A stretch of 64,000 nucleotides of DNA from Impatiens glandulifera. Its lineage: Eukaryota; Streptophyta; Magnoliopsida; Ericales; Balsaminaceae. Shown in pieces: positions 53,537 through 64,000 of this stretch (position 1 is the stretch's first letter; every line of letters starts with the position of its first letter). The position numbers and the translations under genes were made by a program. The notes below the pieces were generated by a model. That model did not search any database, was not told the origin of the DNA, and saw only the letters and a list, made by a program, of their open reading frames with translations. Location: NCBI RefSeq assembly GCF_907164915.1, contig NC_061862.1:142281913-142345912 (forward strand). Reading direction: 5' to 3'.

Positions 53537-54848
53537 AGTGGGCCTGCACTAAGAATATACAAGAAGCTCTCAAGAGGAGAGAATTGATCGCACCTGCGCC
53601 AGAGGAGTTGCCTTTACTTGATTCTTAGCCGAAGGCTAGCCAACTATAACTCTCTGAAGAGAACATCATGACTGGATGCCAGGGTCAACGTGAGACTACA
53701 ACAGATCCCGAATTCTTTCAACTCGATTACCTTGTCATTCATACATGGCATGGAGTCCTCCATTCATGCTAAACAATAAAGGAGGAAGTCTTTGGAAGTG
53801 TTGAACAATTCAAATGCCGAAAAATAAATGGTCTTCATTGAAAAGTTGCGGTCCCCTACTGTTAGGCAGCAACTCCCCTTGGTTGAAGTACAACAACCTC
53901 TCTTTTCTGTAGAGCAGGTGCCTATCCAAGCTGCTGAACATCAGCTTATACAAGCTGCTGAGCAACAACAACTCCCGTCTGTTGCTGAGTAGCAGGTATC
54001 CTAGTTGTTGAGCAGTACTCCTCTCATGCTCTAGAGAAAGAGTTCTCTCTCAAGTTGCCGAGCAACATTCTTCCTCCTCTTTAAAGAAGGAGTCATCTGA
54101 AGATGTTGAACGACGTTCCTCCCTTACTTCAGAGAAGAAACTTTCTCAAGCGGTTGTATAGATCTCTTCGGATGTTTCAAGTCTCTCTAAAGAACCATAT
54201 GGGATCATCAAAGAAATTTGTGCAGATATACAAGAGGTTGATGGCTTATCGAAAGCGTTGATCAAGGTGCCTACTCCTCGGGCAACTTCTTCTTCAAAAT
54301 ATCCAGAGTCGTCTTCCATCCAAGTAAGCACTCAAATTTGTCCTCTTCGGATCCTTCAAACTGGTTCCCATCTGGAATAGTTGGCTCCTCATTCTCCTGA
54401 GGAGTCATCTCGAGGAACGGTAGATCTTCGAAGCATCATCCAAGATGCCATAGCACCTCTGCAATAGAGTATTGCAACTATTTTTGGTGAACTAGAAACC
54501 CTCAAGGAGTAGTCAACTGCTACCTCAAAAGCAACGGCTTCGACAGTTGTGGTGTAGGATAATATCCTTATCCAAGTGTCGAGGAGTTCTATTGAGGTAA
54601 CGATCATAAAGGAGTTGTTGACCAGGTTGAAATCTATTTTGCTCAGAACCTCCTGTGACCAACACTCAGAACTTTCCATGAAGATTGATACAATCGGCAT
54701 TCAGATTGCCGAAGTAACAAACTACCTTAAGAACGCAGCAGACAATCGTATTGAAGATGTTGATGCTGTTAAAAGGGGGGGGGGAAGTCGAGGGGGAAGA
54801 GCAGGTAGAGGCAAGCCTGGACAAGGAGGAAGAGGAAGCTTCTTCTAA
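53537..54848 (+). pseudogene. SIRE-3 internal remnant: tail of a gene c-like protein
   Basis: A stop-ridden plus-strand frame with repeated segments of the type AEQHSSSSLKKESSED and ERRSSLTSEKKLSQ, ending in an RG-rich tail (GGGSRGGRAGRGKPGQGG) before TAA at 54848. Position before the purine tract, the charged composition and the C-terminal Gly/Arg tract suggest the tail of an accessory protein like gene c. The accessory domain itself is absent. Assignment is by position and composition only. Confidence 0.45.
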
Positions 54849-55037
54849 GGGGGAGCTTGGACGGTAGCAAGGAAGAGAAGCCGGCCGAAGGCTAAAGCTA
54901 CTAAGTGGGAAGAAAAACGAAAAAGGGTGAATCTTAAACTCTTTATATTTTGTGTATTTATGTTTATATAAATATATATTCACCTTTAATTACATGCTCT
55001 CACAACTTAGTTTTAACATAATCAAAAAGGAGGAAAT

Positions 55038-56332
55038 TGTTATATAAGTTAAAGAAAGAAAAAGTAAAATTAATTAAAAGGAAAATAATTGATTAAGTTG
55101 AATTAAGAAAAATACATTAATTGATTAAAATGAACTTAGGATAATAAAACTAAGTTTAATCAATACAACGTAGTTTTGATGATGCGTTAATAAATGAATA
55201 AAACTAAGTTCTGCAAATGTTTAATGCGCAGGTACAACTCAAGAGGCGCAGTACAGCTCAATGGTTGCCAACAGTAGAGTCGACGCAGAAGTGCTGAGGA
55301 AGCACGGGCAATAGAGTTGAAAAGCGCTGGCCTTGTCAACATCAATCTAAAGAAGCGCTAGTAGCAGCCTTGCTTCAACAGCAGTTTGAAGAAGCGCTAG
55401 CAGCAGCTTTGCTTCAGCAGCAATCTGAAGAAGCGTTAACAGCCGAGTAAAGCTAGCAGCAGTATGAAGAGTAGCGAACAGTTGTGCCACGTCAATAGCA
55501 GTGTCCGCTATCAGCAGACTGCCCAGTCAGTTTAACACAAACAAATGTACAATTGCCTCGTACACGATTATTCCACTAGCCCGCATTGTACCTTTTAGTA
55601 CACTACGTTTTACCGAAAATTCCGTAATACAATCCGTTACGCCCAATCCAACGAATATATTCCGATATGTACTATCCCGTACACCTGTCATACAACCATC
55701 AGAAAGACGTATCCAAGAATCATATTCGACCGTTGCTACGCTTCAATATAAAAGAGTAGCAAAGTACAACGGTGAATCTCTTAATCACCAGATCTCTTGC
55801 TCTTCGCGAATATATCTCTCGATTAATTTATTCTCTCTAAATAATCTTTCTCAAGTGTATTCTGTAATTTACTACGTTAAGTAGAGAGATAATTCACTAT
55901 ACTACCTGAGTGTATTTTTCAGTGTTGTAAATTGAACAGAACGTTGTCTGTTCAACAGTGAGTGATAGTTAGGAGTTCAAAATAGGAAATTGTTAAATTT
56001 TGAGTCCTGATTGGGTTTGTGTAGATGCTATACAAATCAAAATCTTCTAGTGGAATATTTATGGAAACAGAAGAAGGGGTGACTTATGAGTTTTATCTTT
56101 GAACATCCAAAAAACTGTGTGTTATTTCCTTACTGCTTCTTAGTGTCTGTTGTCTGCCGCTTCAAATCTAGCAAGTAAATATCGTATATGAAACCGTTCA
56201 AGAGCTTGCGACAATTTTCCGAAAAATAGAAATATATTTTAATCTCTAACAGGATTAAAATCACATTGAAAGTGAAAATTAGAACAACAATATTTAACCC
56301 CCCCCCTTCTTTTGTTGTCACTGATCCTAACA
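55038..56332 (+). repeat. SIRE-3 3' LTR
   Basis: A 1,295-bp LTR from TGTTATATAAG to CCTAACA, with TATAAAAG at 55747-55754 and the R-region block at 56076-56116. It contains three 39-bp tandem units (55352-55468) starting GAAGCGCTAGCAGCAGC. The purine tract is at 55024-55037. Confidence 0.82.
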
Positions 56333-56982
56333 GTCTGTAATAAATTCTTACACTCATAGTTTGAACTTGGAAACTCATAATTAACTGGTAATATTTATTC
56401 TTTGAGCAATTTTAATAAAAAATCAAATGATGTGTTGGTCCATTGACCAACATTATTTATGTGAAGTAATTTAAGTAAGGTGGAGGCTTTTGAAATTCGG
56501 GATTCTTCGTACAAGGGAAGTTTTGAATTATTCAACAACTGGTATAATGCATTAACATCGTCAACAAGGTGTTCATTATTTGAGGCTTCAGCGGTTGGAT
56601 ACAAATCCTTGATGTCTTCCATAAACTGATCAATTTCTTCATTCATTTCATCATTAACAACATTATCTCCTACTCTACCCTGATTTTCATCTCTAAGGTT
56701 ATCTAATTCATCATAATCCTCATAATCATCTCTTTCATTCGAAGATCTCGTTTCTCCATGACAGTACCAAAAAATGTAATTTTGAAGGATTCCAAATGCA
56801 ATTAGATGATCTCTCACCATTGTTATATTCTCATAAGTTCGATTTGCACACTTTACACAAGGACAAGCAATCAAATTTATGTTAATAGATCTAATCGTAA
56901 AGTCTATGAACATTTCAACCTCTTAAATATAATTTGGATCATATCGGCGTAGAGTCATCTAACTTTTATCGGGGATTTCCAT
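56333..56982 (-). pseudogene. CACTA (En/Spm) TNP2-type transposase, N-terminal fragment
   Basis: The minus strand starts with an ATG at 56982 (MEIPDKS), has stops near 56960 and 56925, then a Transpos_assoc domain: MFIDFTIRS, IACPCVKCANR, MVRDHLIAFGI and YIFWYCHGE. An acidic linker (DDYEDYDELDN) leads into the start of Transposase_21: LPLYEESRISKASTLLKLL and FDFLLKLLKE. A TAA at about 56395 follows, with the family pattern (FPSSNYECKNLL) continuing to 56333, where the SIRE-3 LTR begins. The catalytic part is missing, so it is dead. Confidence 0.8.
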
Positions 56983-57324
56983 TTTAACTAGGAATTAACA
57001 ATCAGTAATGAAATTAACATCTACCTATAACATATAATCAATTAATCAAATACTAAAATGCAACTCAATAATCTAAGTAATTCATTTCTCTAAACATGCA
57101 ATCCTAATAATTCAAGTAAGTCGTTTCTTTAAATATGCAACCCTAATAATGAAAAAAACATAGGAAGATTTTAGAACTTACCAAATGGAGAATGCTGACG
57201 AAGAGTAAATGTCGAAAACTTATTTAATTTTGACCGGTAAAACTGAAAATAAAAAACAACGGCAGTCTATCAGCAAACAGTATCAATAGTATCTATCAAC
57301 CTAAATCAAACATAAATCTATCAA
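56983..57324. other. Leader side of the CACTA fragment, no gene seen
   Basis: AT-rich sequence with a small duplicated segment (CTAATAATTCAAGTAAGTC-like, about 57090-57150). Probably the 5' non-coding part of the CACTA element, given the minus-strand transposase beside it. Confidence 0.35.
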
Positions 57325-58923
57325 TGTTAGATAAATTAAATAGTTAATTAATAAGTAATTAACTATATAAAAAACTTAATTAAATTCAACTTTTATGTGA
57401 AGGGACAGGGAGCGGTCACATTCTTTGACCGGTCAAACTTACATCTCTGAAGCAGCACAAACCGGAACTCACTTAATTGATCTATCTTCTCAGAAGATCG
57501 GTCAGGCTCAACTTCAGGATCGGTGAACTCCTTCCCTTGATCGGTCGCTACTTTTCGGTAGGACCGGTCAACCGATGATGTCCGGTTGGTTCAACTTCTT
57601 GAAAATCCTAAGCCACTGTACAACTCCAACGGGTAGATTAATCAAAACAAAATCAAAGATATGGAACTAATGAAAGTTTCCATTTTGGTGCAATCAGATT
57701 TCTTTGGTAATGTGCAGAAGGAAGATTTCAAAGGTTTAGACTGTGCAATTTCCATTTTAATACAAGTTTGTTAAACAGACTACAGGCAGCAAAAGACTGT
57801 CAAATTAACAGTTACCCGTTTTGGTATAACTCCAAAATCAGCTTCCAATGAGCAGGTAACTGCCCAAACCGACATATGATAAAGTCAAGTGAAGACAAAA
57901 CTGATCGGATGCATTGTTTCTTGGGAATCATTAACCACATTTAATGCATTGCTGCTTCTTTTGACCAACTAATCAGATTCAAGGACTACCTTGCAGGTAT
58001 CCGTTGAAAGAGAAATATGACCGTTGTCATATTTCCACTATAAAAGGAAAAGCTGAAAATCAAAAGCAACAGTTACAAGAATTAGAGTTACAAGAGTCAC
58101 AAGGCTGAACAGTTGCGAGAGTTAAGGTTACACGCATACAGTTACAAAAAGCTATCAAGTTTACTGTTCTTACAATCTATTCAAGAGTATCAAAGTGTAT
58201 AATCATCTCATTGATTATGTGTGAGTAGTTAGATTTTGTAAGTTGACAGAAGTTGTATGTTCAATAGAGTGCCATTATTGAGAGGTCAAGAATGCGCAGT
58301 AAATAAGTCTTGGTTCTTGGACGTAAGCATTGTAAATTGTATTGAATATTCCTAGTGAATATCCTTCTCGAGGTTGAGAAGAAGGGGTGACGTAGGAGTT
58401 TTATCTCCGAACATCCATAAAATCCTTGTATTTTGCGTCCTTTCTATATTCTGGTTTTTCCTATCATCCAAACCGATTACTCGTTATTCCAACCGATCCT
58501 TCTTCATTTTATCCATTCCTATTGCTGATCAAATTGTGTGTGTTGCTTCAAGCTGAAACAAACATTTCCACACTTGAACCCGGTTCAAGAGTTTGTGACA
58601 GCTTGTGTGGTGTTGAGACCGGTATTAATCTCTAACCGGATTTGTACCAACCATTGTGAGTGTTTAAGCGTTCTCCGTTATTCGGACCCTGGTCCTCTAT
58701 CGGCGATCTCAATCTTATCAATTGGTATCAGAGCAGCTAGTCTCAATACCCAAGCAACAAGCATGACTCACGGTGAGAAACCTCCAATACTAGAAATTGA
58801 AGAGTTTGCCGACTGAAAGATTCGGATGCATCTGCATCTGATCACTATGGATGACGAGATGATATTCATTCTTTCTAACCGACCGATATAGATCGAAAAA
58901 GAAAGAAGTGAATGGACAGTCGA
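57325..58923 (+). mobile_element. Sirevirus-like element 4 (SIRE-4): 5' LTR, PBS and gag start only
   Basis: A probable LTR (57325-58720, about 1.4 kb) with TATAAAAG at 58039-58046 and the R-region block at 58384-58422 is followed by TGGTATCAGAGC (58723-58734) and a gag start at 58763 (MTHGEKPPILEIEEF). Gag has TGA at 58814-58816 and TAG at 58889-58891 and is cut off at about 58923, where the 0.9-kb tandem array begins. The left LTR edge is less certain than the right, because TGTTAGAT and ATCTTATCA match only loosely. Confidence 0.75.
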
Positions 58924-59301
58924 TCATTGAGTTTTTTCTTTTGTGTCTTGTTTTATTGTTTTCATAGACAGGATAAATATTTTCTTGACATAAATACATT
59001 AATTATACATTCCTAGCTAGCTCATAAACAAAAATAATAATGTCTATAAATTCTAACACCTTCTTGAAGAAAAGAGGTTATTGCGCCAACACAAAACTTG
59101 ATGTGCTAACCAGGCAAAATGATCACAATTTGTCTCTCAATCATTACAACTAATTTCAATATATCATCGTCATTAGTTTCTAAATGGGAATGATTTGTTG
59201 AATTAAGATTTTGATGATCTTAGAGATAATACTTATTTTATATTTACTTGAATATAGTACAACATAATACAAAATAGAAGATGTTATAATATAAAATAAT
59301 A

Positions 59302-59500
59302 TTATTGTACGAGTTTTGTTATGTTTCAAGTTCGAACCATACCTATAGCATTTTTAATTTTATTTTTAACCGTTTTAAGTTTATGGGCGGGTCAACCCAC
59401 AATCCGACCCAAGTATCCATTACTTTCACATATATATCCAAATTAACCACAACTCTCGACCCGGCAATCCGGAAACTTTAAAAATTAAGCATCATTATAT
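59302..59500 (+). mobile_element. SINE-like dispersed repeat, copy 3 (in tandem unit 1)
   Basis: Same landmarks as copy 1: TTTCAAGTTCGAACCATACC, GGGCGGGTCAACCCA and TTAAAAATTAAGCATCATTA. Confidence 0.55.
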
Positions 59501-60229
59501 ACTAAGATTTGTTTGAGGTTTATAGTTTTTTTAGGTATCAAATCATTGGTTGGTTTGAATATTCATGATCAATAACATTTGTAAGTACATAGTTGGGGCT
59601 TACTAATATTCCAACCAAACACTTTTCTTTCATGGTATTTTTTTAATCTCTTGGATACGTTGATAGCCATGTTAAACTTAATGAGAGTTCTAGAAATGTG
59701 TACTCATTCAAGTATTATATTGTCAATAAATAAATAAAATTGAGTTCTATCCCATTTGATCTCTTCATTCAATTAAATGAGGAGGGCATGTAAGCATTGA
59801 AGGTGAACCATTCACTCTCATTGAGTATGTTCTTTTGTGTCTTGTTTTGTTGTCATAGACATCATAAATATTGTCTTGACATACATACATTAATTATACA
59901 TTCCTAGCTAGCTCATAAACAAAAATAATAATGTCTATAAATTCTACCACCTGTGAATAATGGAGGTTATTGCGCCAACACAAAACTTGACGTGCTAACT
60001 AGGCAAAATGATCACAACACAAAACTTGACGTGCTAACCGGGCAAAATGATCACAATTTGTCTCTCAATCATTACAACTAATATCAATATATCATCGTCA
60101 TTAGTTTTTACATGGGAATGATTTGTTGAATTAAGATTTTGATAATATTATAGATAGTACTTATTTTATATTTTCTTGAATATAGTAAAATATAATACAA
60201 AATAGAGGATGTTATAATATAAAATAATA

Positions 60230-60431
60230 TTACTGTACGAGTTTTTGTTAGGTTTCAAGTTCGAACCATACCTATAGCTTTGTTAATTTTATTTTTAACC
60301 GTTTTAAGTTTATGGGCGGGTCAACCCACAATCCGACCCAAGTATTCATTTACTTTCACATATATATCCAAATTAACCACAACTCTCCACCCGGCAATCC
60401 AGAAACTTTAAAAATTAAGCATCATTATATA
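60230..60431 (+). mobile_element. SINE-like dispersed repeat, copy 4 (in tandem unit 2)
   Basis: It differs from copy 3 by a few bases and was probably copied with the 0.9-kb unit, so it is not an independent insertion. Confidence 0.55.
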
Positions 60432-61179
60432 CTAAGATTTGTCTGAGGTTTATAGTTTTTTTAGGTATCAAATCATTGTTGGTTTGAATATTCATGATCA
60501 ATAACATTTGCAAGTACATAGTTGGGGCTTACTAATATTCCAACTAAACACTTTTCTTTCATGGTATTTTTTTAATCTCTTGGATATGTTGATAGCCATG
60601 TTAAACTTAATCAGAGTTCTTGAAATGTGTAACCATTCATGTATTATATTGTCAATAAATAAATAAAAATAAGTTATATCCCATTTTGGCCTCTTCATTC
60701 AATTAAATGAGGAGGGCATGTAAGCATGAAGGTGAACCACTCACTCTCATTGAGTGTGTTCTTTTTGTCTTGTTTTGTTGTCATAGACATGATAAATATT
60801 GTCTTGACATACATACATTAATTATACATTCCTATCTAGCTCATAAACAAAAATAATAATGTATATAAATTCTACCACCTTCTTGAAGAATGGAGGTTAT
60901 TGCGCCAACACAAAACTTGACGTGCTAACCAGGCAAAATGATCACTACACAAAACTAAATGATCACTACACAAAACTTGACGTGCTAACCGGGCAAAATG
61001 ATCACAATTTGTCTCTCAATCATTACAACTAATATCAATATATCATCGTCATTAGTTTCTACATGGGAATGATTTGTTGAATTAAGATTTTGATGATATT
61101 AGAAATAGTACTTATTTTATATTTACTTGAATATAGTACAACATAATACAAAAAGAGGATGTTATAATATAAAATAATG

Positions 61180-61384
61180 TTATTGTACGAGTTTTTGTTA
61201 GGTTTCAAGTTTGAACCACACCTATAACATTTTTAATTTTATTTTTAACGGTTTTAAGTTTATGGGCGGATCAACCCACAATCTGACCCAAATATCCATT
61301 ACTCTCACATATATATCCAAATTAACCACAACTCTCGACCTGGCAATCCGGACACTTTAAAAATTAAGCATCATTATATATATA
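61180..61384 (+). mobile_element. SINE-like dispersed repeat, copy 5 (in tandem unit 3)
   Basis: Same family. The third tandem unit ends together with this copy, just before the CACTA-like sequence at 61392. Confidence 0.55.
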
Positions 61385-61391
61385 TATTAGA

Positions 61392-61729
61392 CACTACATT
61401 ATACATTATGTTATCGCCGTGTCTAATATTATTTTTAAAAATTGGAGGTAAAGGACGGGGAAACCTGAATTTTAGCCACGACGTTCACATCGAAAACCGT
61501 CGCTGATAATAATGGAGGTAGGGGGACGAAAAAGCCAGACTATTAGCGACGACACCGACAACGAAAGTCGTGGCTGATATTTTTTATTAACTACGGAGTA
61601 AATTCGCCGTGACTGATATTTTTTATTAACCACAACGGTTTAGTTGACGAAGCTAATATTATTTATTAACCACGGTGTAACTTCGTCGTCGCCAATGTTC
61701 ATCGCTAAAACCCTAATTCTACTAGTGTA
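61392..61729 (-). mobile_element. CACTA terminus with subterminal repeats
   Basis: Read on the minus strand from 61729 the sequence starts CACTAGTAGAATTAGGG and continues with GCGATGAACATTGGCGACG and several AATATTAGC / GTCG(C/T)GGCTAA-like repeats, the classic structure of a CACTA end. The plus strand starts CACTACATTATAC at 61392, only a partial match, and the flanking triplets (AGA and TAT) do not match. It may be a small non-autonomous element or, since the TNP2 fragment at 56982 is on the same strand, the 5' end of that transposon. Confidence 0.5.
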
Positions 61730-62645
61730 TGAATTTTGTTTAATTAATATTAATGTCTTGAATGTGACAATAACAAAAGTTGAATACATTCATTATTGTT
61801 AATTGTTATTGTAAAAATAATAATTTTATTGCTAATATCAATTATTATGGACAATTATTACTAGCTGCAATTAAAACTATGTATTGTTTAAACTAAATGT
61901 CAACATAACAAAGAGATAAGAAATGTCAATCGTTTGATCTATGTGCGGTGATATATAAGATTAACTTGGTGGGGTCTAATCCACGAGAATTGTTGATTGA
62001 CATAGAAGTTATGCCGAATCACTCATGTTAGGATCTTCTACATCATAGGTCTTCCCGTTTCGTCATCTGACTTATGTTCTTCATGTAGCATTCAGACCGA
62101 ATGACTCTATAAAATTACGTCGATACTTTCACATATTATGGGTAACATATGAGACATCTCTATTTTTCTTCGGGGAATCTTTCGAATTACTATTGCTTAG
62201 TTTTTCAATTCGCCTCTGACCATCAAATGAAATGTGAATAACCCGTCCTCCTCTCTTTGAAATAAGGGGTGTTTTCGGTTCTGTCGGTGCTTGAAACAAT
62301 TTTGTCTTCTCCATATTACTATATCTCTAGAGTCAATAATTTTATACAAGGAACTACTGAACTCAATCACTTGTTGTCGTTACTCTTCAGTTTTATGTTG
62401 AGGTCTATCCAGTAGAAGTACTCAAATTGGATCAGTGATCATTTTTGCTCAAAAAAGTATTTGCAAACCTCGAAGAGTAAAGAATGGTGAAAAACTTCCG
62501 ACATAGAAGGTGAAAAATATAGTACTAAGGTTGTCTTAAAAAAATACTTAACTTTTACTATTGTGTTTATGTTCTGGAGATTCAGAAAAAATTTGTATAA
62601 TGTTCTCTTCTAATTAAGCATGGTTTATTAAAAAATTATGTTAAG

Positions 62646-62648
<3 letters not shown>
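61730..62648. other. Intergenic DNA with one unassigned minus-strand frame
   Basis: 62314-62129 (minus) is an open frame of 61 codons (MEKTKLFQAPTEPKTPLISKR..). It is too short and lacks any motif I recognise. Nothing else is supported. Confidence 0.25.

Positions 62649-62711
<63 letters not shown>
62649..62711. repeat. (TA)n microsatellite
   Basis: About 30 TA units, almost uninterrupted, in AT-rich DNA. Confidence 0.9.
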
Positions 62712-62713
<2 letters not shown>

Positions 62714-62934
62714 TAATATATTTCAAGTTTATGAAATTAATTTAAAAAAATTATTGATAAATTAATTTATAAACATTTGCGATGAAAGTTATGTTCAAAC
62801 AATATCAAAAATTTGTCACAAATTTTTCAAAATAAATATATTCCTTTGATTTTGTTTCCGTCAATCAAACCGCTACAATATCCAGTTGACTATAGTGATT
62901 AATCAAGTTTTTATAGTGGCATGTGTCCGAGTAC

Positions 62935-63861
62935 GGATGATTTCCCAAAGTAACCTTGTTTGGCGTTCAGCTTCCAAACTAACCTAGTTTGTTCATTCAT
63001 TCACAAACTAACCTAGTTTACGGTTCAAACTCAGTTTTTTATTTTTTTTTATTTTTTTTTTATTACATTTAAAATTCATTGTATATATAGATATATATTT
63101 TTAAATTATTATTTTTATAAATTTGATATATTAAAATTATTATTTGTATAAACTAAATTATTTATATTTTGATATATATTATAAATTATTATTTTTATAA
63201 ATTTGATTATTTATATTTTGATATATAATTTAAATTATTATTTTTACAAAAAAATATATAGAAGAAATATGGTAATTTTGTTCCCAATGAAAATTTGAGA
63301 AAGAAGAAAAACCAACGAGGTCAAAGCCAGCATATTCGAACCGAAATGGATAACCCACGAAAGGCCATCATTTGTGGGAAGTGTGGCCAAGAAGGTCATA
63401 CGAGACGTAACCAACGCTGTCCTAAACAAAATCGTCAATAATTTAGATAAATGATGATTATAATCGTTTTTATGAATAGTTAATTATTATATTGTTATGG
63501 TTAAAATATTTTAAATTTATTAGTATTTATCAATTATTTATTAAAATACTAAAGGAGTATTTATTATCATGTATAAATTAATAATAATTGAAATGTAAAT
63601 ATATATATATATATATATATTAAAATATAAATAATCAAATTTATAAAAAAAAAATTTAAATTATATATCAAAATATAAATACTCAAATTTATAAAAATAA
63701 TAATTAAAAATATATATCAAAATATAAATAATTTAGTTTATACAAATAATAATTTAAATATATTTAAAAAAATAAATTTAAATAGTAACAATGTTAGTTT
63801 AAGAATGAATGAACAAACTAAGTTAGTTTTCAAACAATAATGTTAGTTTGGGAAACCATCC
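62935..63861. mobile_element. Long fold-back (Mutator-like) element, copy 2, with a captured coding fragment
   Basis: The ends are GGATGATTTCCCAAAGTAACC and the complement of GGATGGTTTCCCAAACTAAC. Both arms repeat CAAACTAACCTAGTTTG motifs and AT-rich blocks, as in 48104-49984. The centre differs from copy 1 in holding a short non-AT-rich coding piece (63262-63441). No target duplication was found. Confidence 0.65.
63262..63441 (+). pseudogene. Zinc-knuckle C-terminal fragment of a MULE/FAR1-type transposase
   Basis: A 59-codon frame runs from just after a TAG (63259-63261) to TAA at 63439-63441, with no ATG until codon 29. It encodes a basic linker (RKKKNQRGQSQHIRTEMD) followed by a zinc knuckle, CGKCGQEGHTRRNQRCP (CX2CX4HX5C). 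Basic QRGR-like linkers ahead of a C..CGQxGHxxRxCP knuckle are typical of the C-terminal end of Mutator-like transposases and the related FAR1 proteins. It is a piece only; the DDE and SWIM domains are absent. It is the sole coding clue to the class of the surrounding fold-back element. Confidence 0.55.
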
Positions 63862-64000
63862 TCTCTAACTACTCTATCAAAATTGACTAATATTGCAATC
63901 ATTAAATGTTTTGGATTTGTTTAATCCATATAATCTTGTTACCTTACAATTAAATTATTCAATTTATTTATTAAATAATTTTAATTATAAATTTTATAAA
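63862..64000. other. AT-rich DNA at the window edge, no gene seen
   Basis: No supported feature. Confidence 0.5.

Larger units (their letters stand above)
52782..56332 (+). mobile_element. Sirevirus-like element 3 (SIRE-3), heavily deleted
   Basis: A truncated 5' LTR (52782-53536) is joined directly to about 1.5 kb of internal sequence and a full 3' LTR (55038-56332). There is no primer-binding site after the 5' LTR, and gag, pol and the accessory domains are missing. A purine tract (AAAAAGGAGGAAAT) precedes the 3' LTR. It lies at the broken end of a CACTA transposase gene. The LTRs are diverged at many sites, so it is older than SIRE-1 and SIRE-2. Confidence 0.8.
58924..61384. repeat. Tandem array of 0.9-kb units (two full, one partial)
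   Basis: Direct repeats begin at about 58924, 59818 and 60747 (spacing 894 and 929 bp). The third stops after about 640 bp. Each carries TCTTGACATACATACATTAA, the CACAAAACTTGACGTGCTAACC motif and one SINE-like copy. The CACAAAACTT..GATCAC motif is itself duplicated in units 2 and 3. No coding sequence is supported. Confidence 0.88.

Overview
The window is nuclear DNA of a flowering plant, most likely a eudicot. It is AT-rich with a few GC-richer blocks, its one clear host gene has short GT-AG introns, and it carries plant-specific families: a G-type lectin receptor kinase, Copia and Ty3 retrotransposons primed by a methionine tRNA, CACTA, hAT and Mutator-like DNA transposons, and tRNA-derived SINEs. 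From memory, the retrotransposon accessory proteins resemble uncharacterised proteins that are abundant in asterid (Lamiales) genomes. That placement is unverified.

Layout. 1-863 is an internally deleted Copia (Ale/Retrofit-like) element on the minus strand. 1834-2980 is a decayed En/Spm-type transposase gene. 5178-8981 (minus) is the only intact host gene seen: a four-exon G-type lectin S-receptor-like kinase of 856 residues with a non-RD catalytic loop. 10209-44626 is a single Ty3 chromovirus on the minus strand, swollen from about 5.6 kb to 34 kb by nested insertions. One Sirevirus-like Copia element (plus strand, 10403-25263, target duplication GTATT) sits in its 3' LTR. A second (minus strand, 26177-40172, target duplication TGTAG) sits in its integrase region. 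The first Sirevirus was itself hit by a 1.2-kb hAT-like element (14046-15220, 8-bp target duplication CATAAGAG). 44627-64000 is a graveyard: SINEs, two kinds of long-TIR fold-back elements, remnants of two more Sireviruses (52782-56332 and 57325-58923), a CACTA TNP2-type transposase fragment (56333-56982), a tandem array of 0.9-kb units (58924-61384) and a probable CACTA terminus (61729).

Main point. Both Sirevirus-like elements carry, after gag-pol, three further genes in the same order (called a, b and c here). All three encode divergent members of one protein domain of about 230 residues. In c the domain is followed by about 600 residues of charged, coiled-coil sequence. Each gene has its own TATA box 60-130 bp before its ATG, usually followed by a CT-rich leader, so the genes look like separately transcribed cassettes rather than one env-like readthrough ORF. 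The promoter of c carries E2F-type sites in both elements. Both elements are also dense in the tetramer ACCG/CGGT, in coding and non-coding parts alike. A DNA-directed accessory function, for example protection from silencing, is a testable but speculative reading. The second element is nearly intact (gag, pol, a and b open; c with one frameshift; LTRs differing at about ten positions), so it was probably active recently.
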